A stretch of DNA of 64,000 nucleotides from Xiphydria camelus. Lineage: Eukaryota > Arthropoda > Insecta > Hymenoptera > Xiphydriidae. How positions within the stretch are numbered: position 1 is the first letter of the stretch; each line of letters begins with the position of its first letter. The notes under the pieces were generated by a model. It was given only the letters and a program-made list of their open reading frames with translations. It made no database searches and had not been told where the DNA came from. This document shows, piece by piece, positions 21,905-31,438 of the stretch. The stretch lies in contig OY783194.1 in NCBI GenBank assembly GCA_963678675.1, positions 11,066,607 to 11,130,606 on the forward strand, in the 5' to 3' direction. Both the position numbers and the translations under genes were made by a program.

Positions 21905-22305
21905 TCCACCAAACGCCTTTGCATATCCTCTATGAGCGTCCGCATGAGCTCCAGTGTGATGTTGTCCCATGCGTCCCGAATCGCGCGTTTAAGCTACGCC
22001 ACTGTTTGATATCTGCGGCAGTTGCCATTCACGCTCCTCGCCATGATGCCCCAAAGGTTTTCGATGGGGTTCAAGTCGGGAGAGCACGGGGTTCAGGGCA
22101 AAAGGTCGACTTGATGGCGCCGCATCCACTCCATAGTGTTGTTCTCACAGCGGGAACTGACGTGAATCGGGGCGTTATAATGGTAAAAAACCCACGCCAC
22201 GTCGTCCCGCTCTTCCATAAATGGCAGGAGATGATTCTCCAACACCACTTGGTACCTAACGCTGTTGAGTTTGGCAGTAATGACCGCCAAACGACACTTC
22301 CCGTG
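21905..22305 (-). pseudogene. Tc1-like transposase, C-terminal half (left arm)
   Basis: The minus frame contains PIHVSSRCENNTMEWMRRHQ, then a broken SPDL region and LWGIMAR, the C-terminal half of a Tc1-type transposase. The usual HQDNAP reads YHYNAP, replacing the second catalytic Asp with Tyr, and frame breaks follow. It is clearly inactive. Confidence 0.65.
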
Positions 22306-22382
22306 TGAGCTGAATGCGGCCCGTGTCATCACCGATTTTCCGCCGCCTTGCCTTTTCGAAAAGATCCTCACTTCCTGTCTCA

Positions 22383-22810
22383 GATCGTGCTTTATTATTG
22401 GCCAAACTCAACAGCGTTAGGTACCAAGAGGTGTTGGAGAATCATCTCCTGCCATTTATGGGAGAGCGGGACGACGTGGCGTGGGTTTTTCACCAGGATA
22501 ACGTTCCGATTCACGTCAGTTCCCGCTGTGAGAACAACACTATGGAGTGGATGCGGCGCCATCAAATCGACCATCTGCCCTGAACCGCGTGTTCTCCCGA
22601 CCTGAAGCCCACCGAAAACCTTTGGGGCATCATGGCGAGAAGCGTGCATGGCAACTGCCGCAGATATCAAACAGTGGCGCAGCTTAAACGCGTGATTCGA
22701 GACGCATGGGACAACATCACACAGGAGCTCATGCGGACGCTCATAGAGGGCATGCAAAGGCGTTTGGTGGAGGTCATAAAGAACCAGGGGGGTCCTTTGA
22801 TGTCTCACTA
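22383..22810 (+). pseudogene. Tc1-like transposase, C-terminal half (right arm)
   Basis: The frame carries HQDNVPIHVS (second Asp), an in-frame TGA in place of the usual WPA Trp codon, then SPDLKPTENLWGIMAR with the final Glu. I count 38 residues between that Asp and Glu, so the spacing is DD38E-like rather than DD34E. It ends near GGPLMSH before the subterminal repeat. The N-terminal DNA-binding domain and the first Asp are missing. Confidence 0.7.
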
Positions 22811-23199
22811 AATTTTTGTTCGTGTTTGCTCGTGCTCGTTAGTAAAAAAAAGCAGTGTTCATACTCTTTTGAAACGGCCGCTGAGGGAGAAGTTGCAAAG
22901 AAGAGGGTGTATTCGAGGGGGGGGGGGGGGGGGGGGGGGTAGAAATACATAAAGCAAATTGCAATTTAAATAATGTTTTTAGATGCAGGACGACCAGTGT
23001 GGGAAAAAACTACGCTTCACTAACCCCTCTACAGGGTCGATCCGTCAAAAATTAAGAGTGTTCATACTCTTTTGAAACACACTTTATATGGCGTTGTGTT
23101 GAGGTATTATAATATATAGCAACCATATCGTCATATTGTGGGCAGTATACTTTGAGTCGTTTTCGTGCATGAAAATCTATATAATATAAATATACATAA

Positions 23200-23205
<6 letters not shown>

Positions 23206-23241
<36 letters not shown>
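23206..23241. repeat. (TA)n microsatellite
   Basis: About 18 uninterrupted TA units in the right part of MITE copy B. Confidence 0.95.
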
Positions 23242-23245
<4 letters not shown>

Positions 23246-23355
23246 CGGTGCTAAATTTTAAGGTCCAGTATATGAACTATCCTGTAGGTCTATTTATTTA
23301 AACGTTGCACCTATACAAAGACCATACGGGACGATAATTTTACAATATATAGGTA

Positions 23356-23702
23356 CAGTGGGTATAAAAAGTATTTGTACACCGCGAGTTTTCGGCTGAT
23401 ATCTCATCTAGTATGGTATTTGTTCAGGTCCAACGTTTATAATAAACGTAATAAACCTACGTAACTAAGTAAATAAATAAACCTACAGGATAGTTCATAA
23501 ACTAGACTTCAATTTAGCATCGATCAAATACTATAATAATTAATATAATTGTTTCTACAATATTTGTCGATGCTAAATTGAAGTCTAGTTTATGAACTAT
23601 CCTGTAGGTTTATTTATTTAAATGTTGGACCTGAACAAATACCATACTAGGCGAGATATCAGCCGAAAAATCGCGGTGTACGAATACTTTTTACACCTAT
23701 TG
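23356..23702. mobile_element. Palindromic MITE, copy A (intact)
   Basis: 347 bp between TA dinucleotides (23354-23355 and 23703-23704), starting CAGTGGGTATAAAAAGTATT. The arms pair for about 160 bp, including ACCTACAGGATAGTTCATAA and its inverse. There is no coding capacity. A half end of the same type (TACTTTTTACCCCACTG) is present near 15152-15169. Confidence 0.8.
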
Positions 23703-23800
23703 TAAAAAAACAGTTTTTGGAAACGTTACCGAGGTAAGACATTATACACTAAACGGATATTTCTAGCATGTTTCTAAAGCAAAACTAGAAAAAAAGTGTA

Positions 23801-24700
23801 CTAGGTGTAGAAGTATGAAACCGGAATTTCCCTATAAATGGTGCTAGCCATCAATTTAGGGGCCGTAAGACCGCTCCTGCAGCGCCATTATCTCCTTCTA
23901 ACAGCTGACGAAGATTTTCAACATACAACCGAAGTTTCATACACCAGTATATTTTTCTATAACGTTAAACAGGTCGAGTTTTGTGCCTACGAACTACGAT
24001 TTACGGACAGCATTGGTTTTCTTTTATCATTTGAAGAAAACTACTGTGTGCAGAATCGCATCGAATGCTTTTTGAAACTTACGGTCAACATGCTCTTGGT
24101 AAAACACACTGCTTCGAGTGGTTCAAAAAATTCAAAAGTGGTGATTTTGACATGAGAAACGAAGAGCGTGGGAAACCACCAAAAAAGTTCTAATCTATTA
24201 TGAGCTGATAAAACCTGGTGAAACTATTAACACTGATCGCTACCAACAGCAAATGATCGACTTAAATCGAGCATTACATGAAAAATGACCGGAATATGTA
24301 AAAAGGCAACACAAAGTCATTTTGCTCCATGATAATGCCCCATCACACACAGCAAAACGGGTCAGGGAAATGATCGAAGCGTTCAGTTGGGAAATACTAG
24401 CGCATGCGACTTATCTCCAGACTTGGCTCCATCCGATTATCATCTATTCGCATCACTGGGACACGCTCTCGCTGAACAACGCTTCAATTCGTATGATAAT
24501 GTACGAAAATGGCTCGATAACTGGTTTGCTTCAAAAGAAGAACAGTTTTTTTTGGAGTGGCATTCATAAACTGCCGGAGAGGTGGGAAAAATGCATAAAT
24601 AGCAATGGAGATTATTTTGAATAAAATATTTTTTATCATTTTCAAACAACAGACGTGTAATTTTTACAAAAAAATTCCGGTTTCATACTTCTACACCTGG
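23801..24700 (+). mobile_element. Deleted mariner (DD34D type), 900 bp
   Basis: Ends CTAGGTGTAGAAGTATGAAA and inverse, flanked by TA (23799-23800 and 24701-24702). Transposase pieces survive in several frames. An N-terminal HTH part lies at about 23960-24190 (FKSGDFDMRNEERGKPPKK). A C-terminal part lies at about 24300-24622 (LLHDNAPSHTAKRV, then an APSDYHLFASL block, then IHKLPERWEKC). The middle, including the first catalytic Asp, is missing. The sequence resembles the Mos1-type mariner subfamily. The copy at 44085-44632 is a sibling with a larger deletion. Confidence 0.85.
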
Positions 24701-24702
24701 TA

Positions 24703-25090
24703 AGGGGATACCAATTTCTTTGAAAGTCTTTGAAAATTACAAACAGAGGTAAAATATTTAAAGTAAAAAATATATTATAATAAATAAATTAAAAATATAT
24801 ACCAACATGTGCGAATCTAGTATACTTGAAAGGAATAGTAATTGGTATAAATTACATTTGTTTGAGTATGAGTTTACCTAATATAGCAACATAAAGGTAA
24901 ATAGTGAGCCACTTTTACCATCAAATCTATACTCTGCCGGTACCCCCGGTAACTCGAATCATCATATTTAAAAGAAAAATAAACAATCGAATAATCTAAA
25001 AAAAAACGGAAGAAAAAAGAAAAATAGCTGTGTTCGTAATAAAAATTCCTACTAATTTTTAAGATTAAATTAAAACCAACATTTTGATAT
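24703..25090. other. AT-rich spacer with no feature seen
   Basis: A/T homopolymer-rich sequence with no ORF, repeat ends or array recognised. Confidence 0.5.
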
Positions 25091-25211
25091 AATTATACAA
25101 GGTGGTGCAGAATAACGAGCGATTTTAAAAAACCCGGGAATCGCGCCGTATCGTTAGGAGGTGGTAGGGACGCTATGGGCCATGTTTCCTGCATATTAGC
25201 ATTTAGTATCA

Positions 25212-26382
25212 ATGGAGCGGTGGACCCCTCAGCAGCGCGCGTACGCTGTGAAGGCGTTTTATCAAAATTGTGTAATTCTTACGTACGTGCGCGTCGTGCT
25301 TTTCGCAACCATTTCAACATCAATCGCAATCGACCGGTGCCGCCTGCCTGTGCCATTAAAATGTGGGTTAGGAACTTTGAGGAGACTTCGTTAACGACAA
25401 GAAAAAACCCTGGAAGGCCAAAATCAGTGCGCACTCCTGAGAATATCGAGCGCGTAAGAAACCGAACAAAGCCCGCGTCGTTCAGCTCGCCGGAATACCA
25501 CTGCACTTGGGATCTCAAACCGAACCGTCAGATGGATTTTACACTAGGACTTACATCTCCATCCATACAAAATCCAAATCGTACAGTCCGTTAAAGAAAC
25601 CGATTATGTGAGCCGACAATGATTTTGTGAAGAGTTTTTAGATTTAATTAATCAAGATGAGGACATTGTAAACCATTTATGGATGAGTGACGAAGCCCAT
25701 TTCTATTTGTCCGGTTCAGTCAACAAGCAGAACTTTAGATATTGGAGTGACGTGAATCCTAGACAAATGCATCAGGAACCCCTTCACTCCACAAAAGTTA
25801 CTGTGTGGTGCGCTATGTCGCCATCAGGGATTGTAGGGCCCTACTTTTTTGAAGATGCCCGTGGCAATGCTGTGACAGTAACCTCACAAAAATACGCCGA
25901 TATGTTGGAAAACTTTTTTGCACCACAGCTTGCACGCTACGAAATTAACGGGGAAACATTTTTCCAACAGGACGGAGCAACCTCCCATACAGCGAGAATA
26001 AGCATGAATATTGTTAATGGGTTATTTCCAAATCATGTGATTTCTCGAAATGGGGACATCACCTTGCCTCCCCGTTCACCGGACTTCACAACGTGCGACT
26101 TTTTGTTGTGGGGTTACTTAAAGAGTAAAGTGTTTCAAGATAACCCACCACAAACAATTCAAGCCTTTAACCATTAGAGGACGGGGGTGGTCCCTAAAGG
26201 GACCACCCTGAGAACACAAACTATTGTTTAAAAATCCCCGTCCTCTAAAGGGTTAAGAACGGATCCAACAGGAAGTGGACCAAATTCCCTTGGCAATGCT
26301 GCGAAATGTAATGAATAATTTCAGATCACAATTGGAAGAATGTGTACGCCTGAATGGAGGTCATCTTCCTGGAGTTATTTAA
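25212..26382 (+). pseudogene. DD41D (rosa-like) mariner transposase, broken
   Basis: ATG at 25212 opens MERWTPQQRAYAVKAFYQNC. A frameshift near 25275 moves coding to RARRAFRNHFNINRNRP, and further breaks occur around 25460-25640. A long open part (25683-26177) holds MSDEAHF (first Asp), FQQDGATSHTA (second Asp) and SPDFTTCDFLLWGYLK (third Asp). I count 41 residues between the last two, so DD41D. An 82-bp TTAA element (26171-26252) then splits the gene, after which the C-terminus resumes (ERIQQEVDQIPLAML ... GGHLPGVI, stop 26380-26382). Confidence 0.8.
26171..26252. mobile_element. 82-bp TTAA micro-MITE inside a transposase
   Basis: TTAA flanks both ends (26167-26170 and 26253-26256). The ends are CCATTAGAGGACGGGG and inverse CCCCGTCCTCTAAAGG, and an inner hairpin GGGTGGTCCC/GGGACCACCC follows the left end. 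Removing the insert rejoins the transposase frame at QAF...ERIQQ. It is among the smallest elements here and probably piggyBac-mobilised. Confidence 0.8.
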
Positions 26383-26739
26383 AAAAAATAAAATTATTAA
26401 TGCTTTTTTTGTTCTTTAACAAAATAATTGTTGTAAATAGGCCTTAAGCTCCCTTGGTTGGGTAGACATACCGGCAGAGCACGTCTCTAGTCATGTAAAA
26501 GCAGTCAGGTCTGCGTACGCGTATATACCCGAGTCGAAATTCAAATTCTCTAATTTGAACCTCTGGATCCTCACTGAGGATCTCGAGGTTGAAATTTGGT
26601 TTTCAAAATTCGGATGTCTGTACAATGAAAACCTAATTTGAAACTAAACTAGGTGAATATTTCCACTTTTCGCAAGTTTAGGTTCAAATTAGGTTTTCAT
26701 AACTCTCATTTGAACCTGATGGTGCTCCTTTGATATATA

Positions 26740-27133
26740 CAGGGTGTTACTTAATGATAGGCCGTAATTGCAAGGGCACATTACTGAATCAATTTCCAGT
26801 CAAAAAGTTTATATTAACATGTGTCCTAAAATGTACACTTTTTTTGTCTATATTATTCGTGAGACTGTCCGTCGGAACGCCACTGGAACTCATAATTATC
26901 TTCTAGTTAGTACTAACTTAGCGTCTTATTACAATAAACAACAGTGCCAAATGTCAACAAAATCGGCATAAGGATCTTTGAGATATTATTAAAAAACCGA
27001 TTTTTTTAAAAACTGACGTCCTGTATTTTGAAAACCAGACATTTTAAGACACATGTTAATATGAACTTTTCTACTGGAAATTGATTCAGTAATGTGCCCT
27101 TGCAATTACGGCATATCATTAAGTAACACCCTG
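26740..27133. mobile_element. 394-bp palindromic MITE, CAGGGTGTTACTTAATGATA ends
   Basis: Inverted ends of at least 85 bp, including GCAAGGGCACATTACTGAAT and its inverse, are flanked by TA (26738-26739 and 27134-27135). There is no coding capacity. Confidence 0.85.
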
Positions 27134-27206
27134 TATAGGGTATTTCGAATGCACAATCTCTATCTATAATTTTTAATAATAATATTATTTTTTCATTCCT
27201 TCAGTT

Positions 27207-28114
27207 CCCCGATAGCAAAGTGGCGCCACCGTGACTGCACACTACTATCACGCGGTGAATTCACACTGCAGTTACGCAGTGTGGGTACCAAGTGTAAGCA
27301 CTCTCTGGGGCAACACGGTGCGCTTTCAAAATTATTGTGGGTGGATTTTGCAAAAAGGGAACGCACGCAGTGACTTTACAAAGGTTTTTCACTGTGAGAT
27401 GATAATGTAGACCCAGTGGCGATGAATGCGGCGTCAGAGAGCCTGCCGTGTGTGTGGATGCGGTGCTATGGTAGGTCGAGCGTGCCGCGTGCGGTGCTGC
27501 CGCCTGCCAACTCGCCCTGCCATCCCGCCTAGTGGTGTCGGTTTTTTTTTTCATACCCTACCGGAACTCGAATCTGCGGTCTTTAGGATGAGCTGCTCCG
27601 AAACTGGAAATGCTTTCGCACTCTACCAATTGAGTCACCAACTCTTCAAGTGGTGTCGGTCGACTCCAGTCATATATAGAAACCGGACATGACAGTGACT
27701 GCTCTCGAAGGTTCTTCTCATTAAATTTTATAAAATAATTTGATACTTTCTTTTTCAAAACATTAGCGATTATGATAATTAATCATTCATTATTTATGGA
27801 ATAATTCGGTACAATTTGCACTGTTTGAAACATCATTATTATATCAATTTTGTTAATTTTTAATTTAAAAATTTGTGAAGACAGTGCATTCACGATAAAT
27901 TTACGAAGTGTGCGCGTCGTTAAGGCTCCGTGACTATACTGAGTTTAAACACTGGGTCTTCCCGTCGTGAACCACTAAGTGTGTTCACTGTGTAGCCACG
28001 ATGCTCTTAGTTTACGTCATGTCACACGAACACACTACAGTGATACCACAGTGATGCCACTACGTGTCAGCACTGCGTGCTTCTAGCGTGCAAATGCACG
28101 CTTTGCTATCGGGG
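27207..28114. mobile_element. Element with CCCCGATAGCAAAG inverted ends
   Basis: CCCCGATAGCAAAG at 27207 is inverted at 28101-28114. Imperfect GTGAC/GTCAC- and CACTG/CAGTG-rich sequence lies inside both ends. The TSD is unclear. It contains a tRNA-like sequence (27561-27641). The family is not recognised; 908 bp with no gene. Confidence 0.5.
27561..27641 (-). ncRNA. tRNA-like sequence or SINE head (pol III promoter)
   Basis: On the minus strand GGTGACTCAATTGGTAGAGTG (positions 27620-27640) matches an A-box plus D-arm, and GATTCGAGTTCC (27563-27574) matches a B-box plus T-loop about 45 bases on. The anticodon arm is poor (10-base loop between CGAAA and TTTCG), so this is a tRNA pseudogene or tRNA-derived SINE head rather than a functional tRNA. 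Confidence 0.55.
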
Positions 28115-29245
28115 TTATAAAAGTGAATATAAATTAAAAGCAAAGAAAGAGAGAGATAATAGTTCACTTTAATATTCTCCATAACTATATGTACTAATAT
28201 AAAATATGAACTATTCTTTGTAATAGAGGGTCATTCTTTTACAAACCGTACACCACTTTGAGCTTGACATTTTAGAATTGTCTGAAAATTCGTTTACAAC
28301 TTATTTATATGAAATTAAGTGACACGTATTTCAGGATTTTGCCAAAAAAAATGTTGTTTAGAAACAACATTTGGTTTTGTTGTTGTTCTATCCGCATATG
28401 AATTTTTGATGCCTCGCTGGATTTTCTCCAAACCTCTTATACTTGAAATTCATTATCTCCAGTTGTACTAATAGGATCAATGTCGATCTTTTTTTATTTT
28501 ACACTTTGTTGCATTGGCTTTAAAACTGTATGTTTACAAAATGTCTGAATGGTAAATAAAAATAAATAACAATTTAATTGTTTAAACCGTTTTTACATGG
28601 TCGCCCCCACAATAAATTGATTCGGAAAAAAGGCCATTTTGTTTGCCATTCTCTCATCTGAAAAACACATTGTTCGAAAAAGTGGGGTCTTCATTAGGTC
28701 GGAAGATATGAAATATTTTCGAGCGCAGGTCATGCAGCGAGCCCCGCATCCATTACAGATCTTACGCAGTCCGTCCAGGCTTGCACCTATTTTTCGCTTG
28801 TAAATGTTTACTATCTTATATTACAGTTTGAAAACGTGTATTGATTATATTCACGAATAACAATCAATGCACATAATCCAAAGAAGGACAAATAAAAAGT
28901 AAAAGTCAACTTATAAAAAAACTTCCATCTCAAGCAGTTTATATTTCGGAACATAAGGAAAACTTATCTAATATCAAAAAGGTAGAAAAATTCAAGTAAT
29001 GAAATAAATTAAAAGTCTATGACGAATTGTTAAGTACATTTATTCATAAACTTACAATCCTTTGTTAGATGTAATGTAATTTCTATCGACGTATATTTTC
29101 TTTGGTATATATTTAACTCTATGAGACTTTAACTTCTATTGAGTCATTTTCTTCTTGCAATGAAAAGTTCTTGGCTTGCACTTTCTTTTTCGCGATTGGT
29201 ATAATGCAATGAAATGTCAACGCCCCTTTTACAGTTATAGCCCTT

Positions 29246-29970
29246 TTAAATCTTGTCTCTAATTTTTTTTTCTTCCTCTTCATATCCTTTATTTGTTACA
29301 AATTGTGATGAAATATTAGGAAGAGACTCATTCGCCCATTCAAATAATTCTTTCGACGTTTGGATTGGATTGGAAGTTCTTTGAAGGCTAGTTCTTGCAG
29401 CCAGCCTTTTTAAAGTCCCACCCAACCCATCGCACGCACCCTTGCCATGGGACGTTGGAAAAAAGTGCCATTCTGCAGTTAGACCAAAATTTGTTTCATG
29501 ATGCGTGAGATTGACGAAATTTTTTCTGTTCTTATACTGCGCACCTGACCCATCAGAAAAATATCTGATTTTTGAAATTTTGCTTAATTCTTTTTTAATG
29601 AAATCCACTAAATATTTTTGAAACACACGAACTGCTATAGTGTATCGTGGTACAAACATTCTGATATGATCACAAAACTTTTGAATTGGATATTGTCGTC
29701 ATCATGTCTGTAGTAAATTGCAAATGAGTGAACTGTAGCCTGATTATTATTCCAGGGAAAGCTTTGTGCAGCATTTTGAACAACAAAAGCATAATTTTCA
29801 GAGAAATCACAGATTACAATGCACTCATTCTCTTATAGTTCCATTTTTTTATTTTTCATAAACTGATTTTGTTTTTTCACAAGAAATGAATGAAGAAGTA
29901 ATTTTTCCAATCCGGTCCTTAATTTTTGTAAGTATTCATCAACTGCAGATATCATAACTTGCAAGGTAGT
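29246..29970 (-). pseudogene. Transposon gene of the 28228-40375 element, 3' part
   Basis: Continues the host gene after the BEL insertion. From 29970 the frame reads TTLQVMISAVDEYLQKLRTG to HSFLVKKQNQFMKN, then VICDFSENYAFVVQNAAQ. A frame change follows, to a stretch with RYFSDGSGAQYKNRKNFVNL, TAEWHFFPTSHGKGACDGLG and GTLKRLAART. The DFSENY, FSDG and GKGACDGLGG blocks are conserved in a large uncharacterised insect and cnidarian family and may be DDE-type catalytic motifs (inference). The stop is at 29246. Confidence 0.65.
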
Positions 29971-30956
29971 TGTTCCGTCGCATCGAACGACGGAATTCGG
30001 CGTTTTTTGATTTATGGCATCCTTCATAATAATTCGCCGACTATATTTAAACGTGTCATCGGCGATTCGAATATTTCGGCGAACGAAGGTCGTTAATTCA
30101 CGGTCCCGAACCTTTCTCGGAAGGTACAATCCGAGCCGGCTTAAGGAGAGGAGTGTCGGATGCAGGCGACAGACAATTAGGGAATTTAATACCTGATTTA
30201 TCGAGAAAGTCCTTTCATTGCCTTTAGGTAACCTGACGTACCCTCGCGGTCGAGAATGACCATCCGGCTGGCCCGACCGTTAAGTGCGTCACTCAGGTAC
30301 CGTTAATAACGGCATCCTTGCCCTGTAGGCTTTAGACTTTAGACTCGGAAATTTCCTAAGCGTCATCTTCGGCTCCGCCGACGCTCCTCCTCCCAGCCAA
30401 TCAGGGGGCATCGCGTCAGCCCACGCTATCCCTTCCATTGATCTGTTTTGCGCACATATAAACTGGGACTAAACGCGCGTCCTTTAATGTATCACAAATC
30501 ATCAAACGTGTCGTACGTGTCGTACTCCGCCGATCAACCTCACTCGGAATCAGTAAGTTAATCCGATTCTACGTCGTACTTGGTATCGCGGAACGTGGAT
30601 AGTACATTCAGGTGTCAGTCCTTTATCTGAACACGACTCAGTTACATTCGCTCCCTTTGTCAATAGGCCATTGCGTGCCAGCCGACGGATTGAAGTTCTG
30701 AGTTCGTACCGCGTTAATTCAGCGCATTCAATAGTAAAATCATTATAAACCAACCTTTCTGTATCTTGCTACTCTAATATACGGTTATTAAATTTAGTGA
30801 GTGCAATGTATAGTTATTGAACTAGCCGATCGGTTTGAATCTCCCCTTTCGGTCGTTCGGTTAAAATATCTAATAGCCGCGTCACGTATAGTGTCCTCGG
30901 GATTTACGACCCCGAGGAGATCCGATTAAATCATCGCGCGGCGACCGAACAAAACA
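29971..30956 (+). repeat. BEL1 5' LTR
   Basis: 986 bp with TG..CA termini, identical in all compared segments to 36763-37748. The promoter should lie here; TATAAACTGGGAC near 30459 could be a TATA box. Minus-strand ORFs in it recur in the 3' LTR and are not genes. Confidence 0.95.
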
Positions 30957-30974
30957 TGGTCCTTCGAGCCGGAT
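30957..30974 (+). promoter_or_regulatory. BEL1 primer-binding site
   Basis: TGGTCCTTCGAGCCGGAT follows the 5' LTR directly. It begins with TGG, complementary to a tRNA CCA end. The tRNA species was not determined. Confidence 0.75.
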
Positions 30975-31119
30975 GTTAACTACGGAATCAAATGAGTTCA
31001 TAAATAATAATACCGAGTTTATAAATCTGAGTGTCGCGACCACGCGGTAAAACTGACTGTTCGCGGATTCACCAGTGATTCGTTCGGGCAGTATTTGTTT
31101 CCAGTGACTGTTCGCGATA

Positions 31120-31402
31120 CATCAGTGGCTTGTTCGGCACCAAAGTTCGTGCCGCTACATTTCTTTCGGCACCACAGTTCGTGCCACGTCACGCGTAACT
31201 TCTTTCGGCACCACAGTTCGTGTCGCGTCACACGTCATTTCTTTCGGTATCAAAGTTCGTGCCGCGTCGTTTCGTTCGGCATCAAAGTCCGTGCCGCGTC
31301 ACTTCTTTCGGCACCAAAGTTCGTGCCACGTCGTTTCTTTCGGCACTAAAGTTCGCGCCGCGTCATTTCTTTCGGCACCAAGGTTCGTGCTGCGCCATTT
31401 CA
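31120..31402 (+). repeat. About 33-bp tandem repeat in the BEL1 leader
   Basis: Units of the form TTTCTTTCGGCACCAAAGTT followed by CGTGCCGCGTCA recur about eight times with point changes (CACC/TATC/CATC/CACT). The array stays open in the gag frame, so a longer gag starting at 31220 is formally possible, but the composition looks like repeat DNA rather than protein. Confidence 0.85.
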
Positions 31403-31438
31403 GTGTCTAGTTCAAGTGACTATCAAGCGTGCAGCAAC

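Larger units (their letters stand above)
21582..23084. mobile_element. Palindromic Tc1-like element with IR/DR ends
   Basis: Ends AAGTGTGTTTCAAAAGAGTA are flanked by TA (21580-21581 and 23085-23086). TTTCAAAAGAGTATGAACAC recurs about 190 bp inside each end (near 21778 and, inverted, near 22850), the inverted-repeat/direct-repeat arrangement of Tc1 elements. The whole element is itself palindromic: both halves carry the 3' half of a transposase, facing outward from a centre near 22335. It lies in the right arm of MITE copy B. Confidence 0.7.
19871..23340. mobile_element. Palindromic MITE, copy B, split by two insertions
   Basis: The left part begins CAGTGGGTGTAAAAAGTA (19871) and reads through GACCTACAGGATAGGTCAT. 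Its right part (about 23085-23340) contains the inverse, ATGAACTATCCTGTAGGTC. The centre is a hairpin (21379-21567) with CTATCTGCAGACAT arms. A Harbinger-type element (20065-21353) interrupts the left arm and a Tc1-like palindrome (21582-23084) the right arm. The right tip is missing where the intact sibling at 23356-23702 begins. Confidence 0.65.

Noticed and set aside
27561..27641. Functional tRNA gene
   Set aside because: A- and B-boxes are plausible, but the anticodon loop is too large and the acceptor stem does not pair cleanly.
30550..30753. 67-codon minus ORF in the BEL LTR, repeated at 37342-37545
   Set aside because: Identical because the LTRs are identical; no domain or start context.
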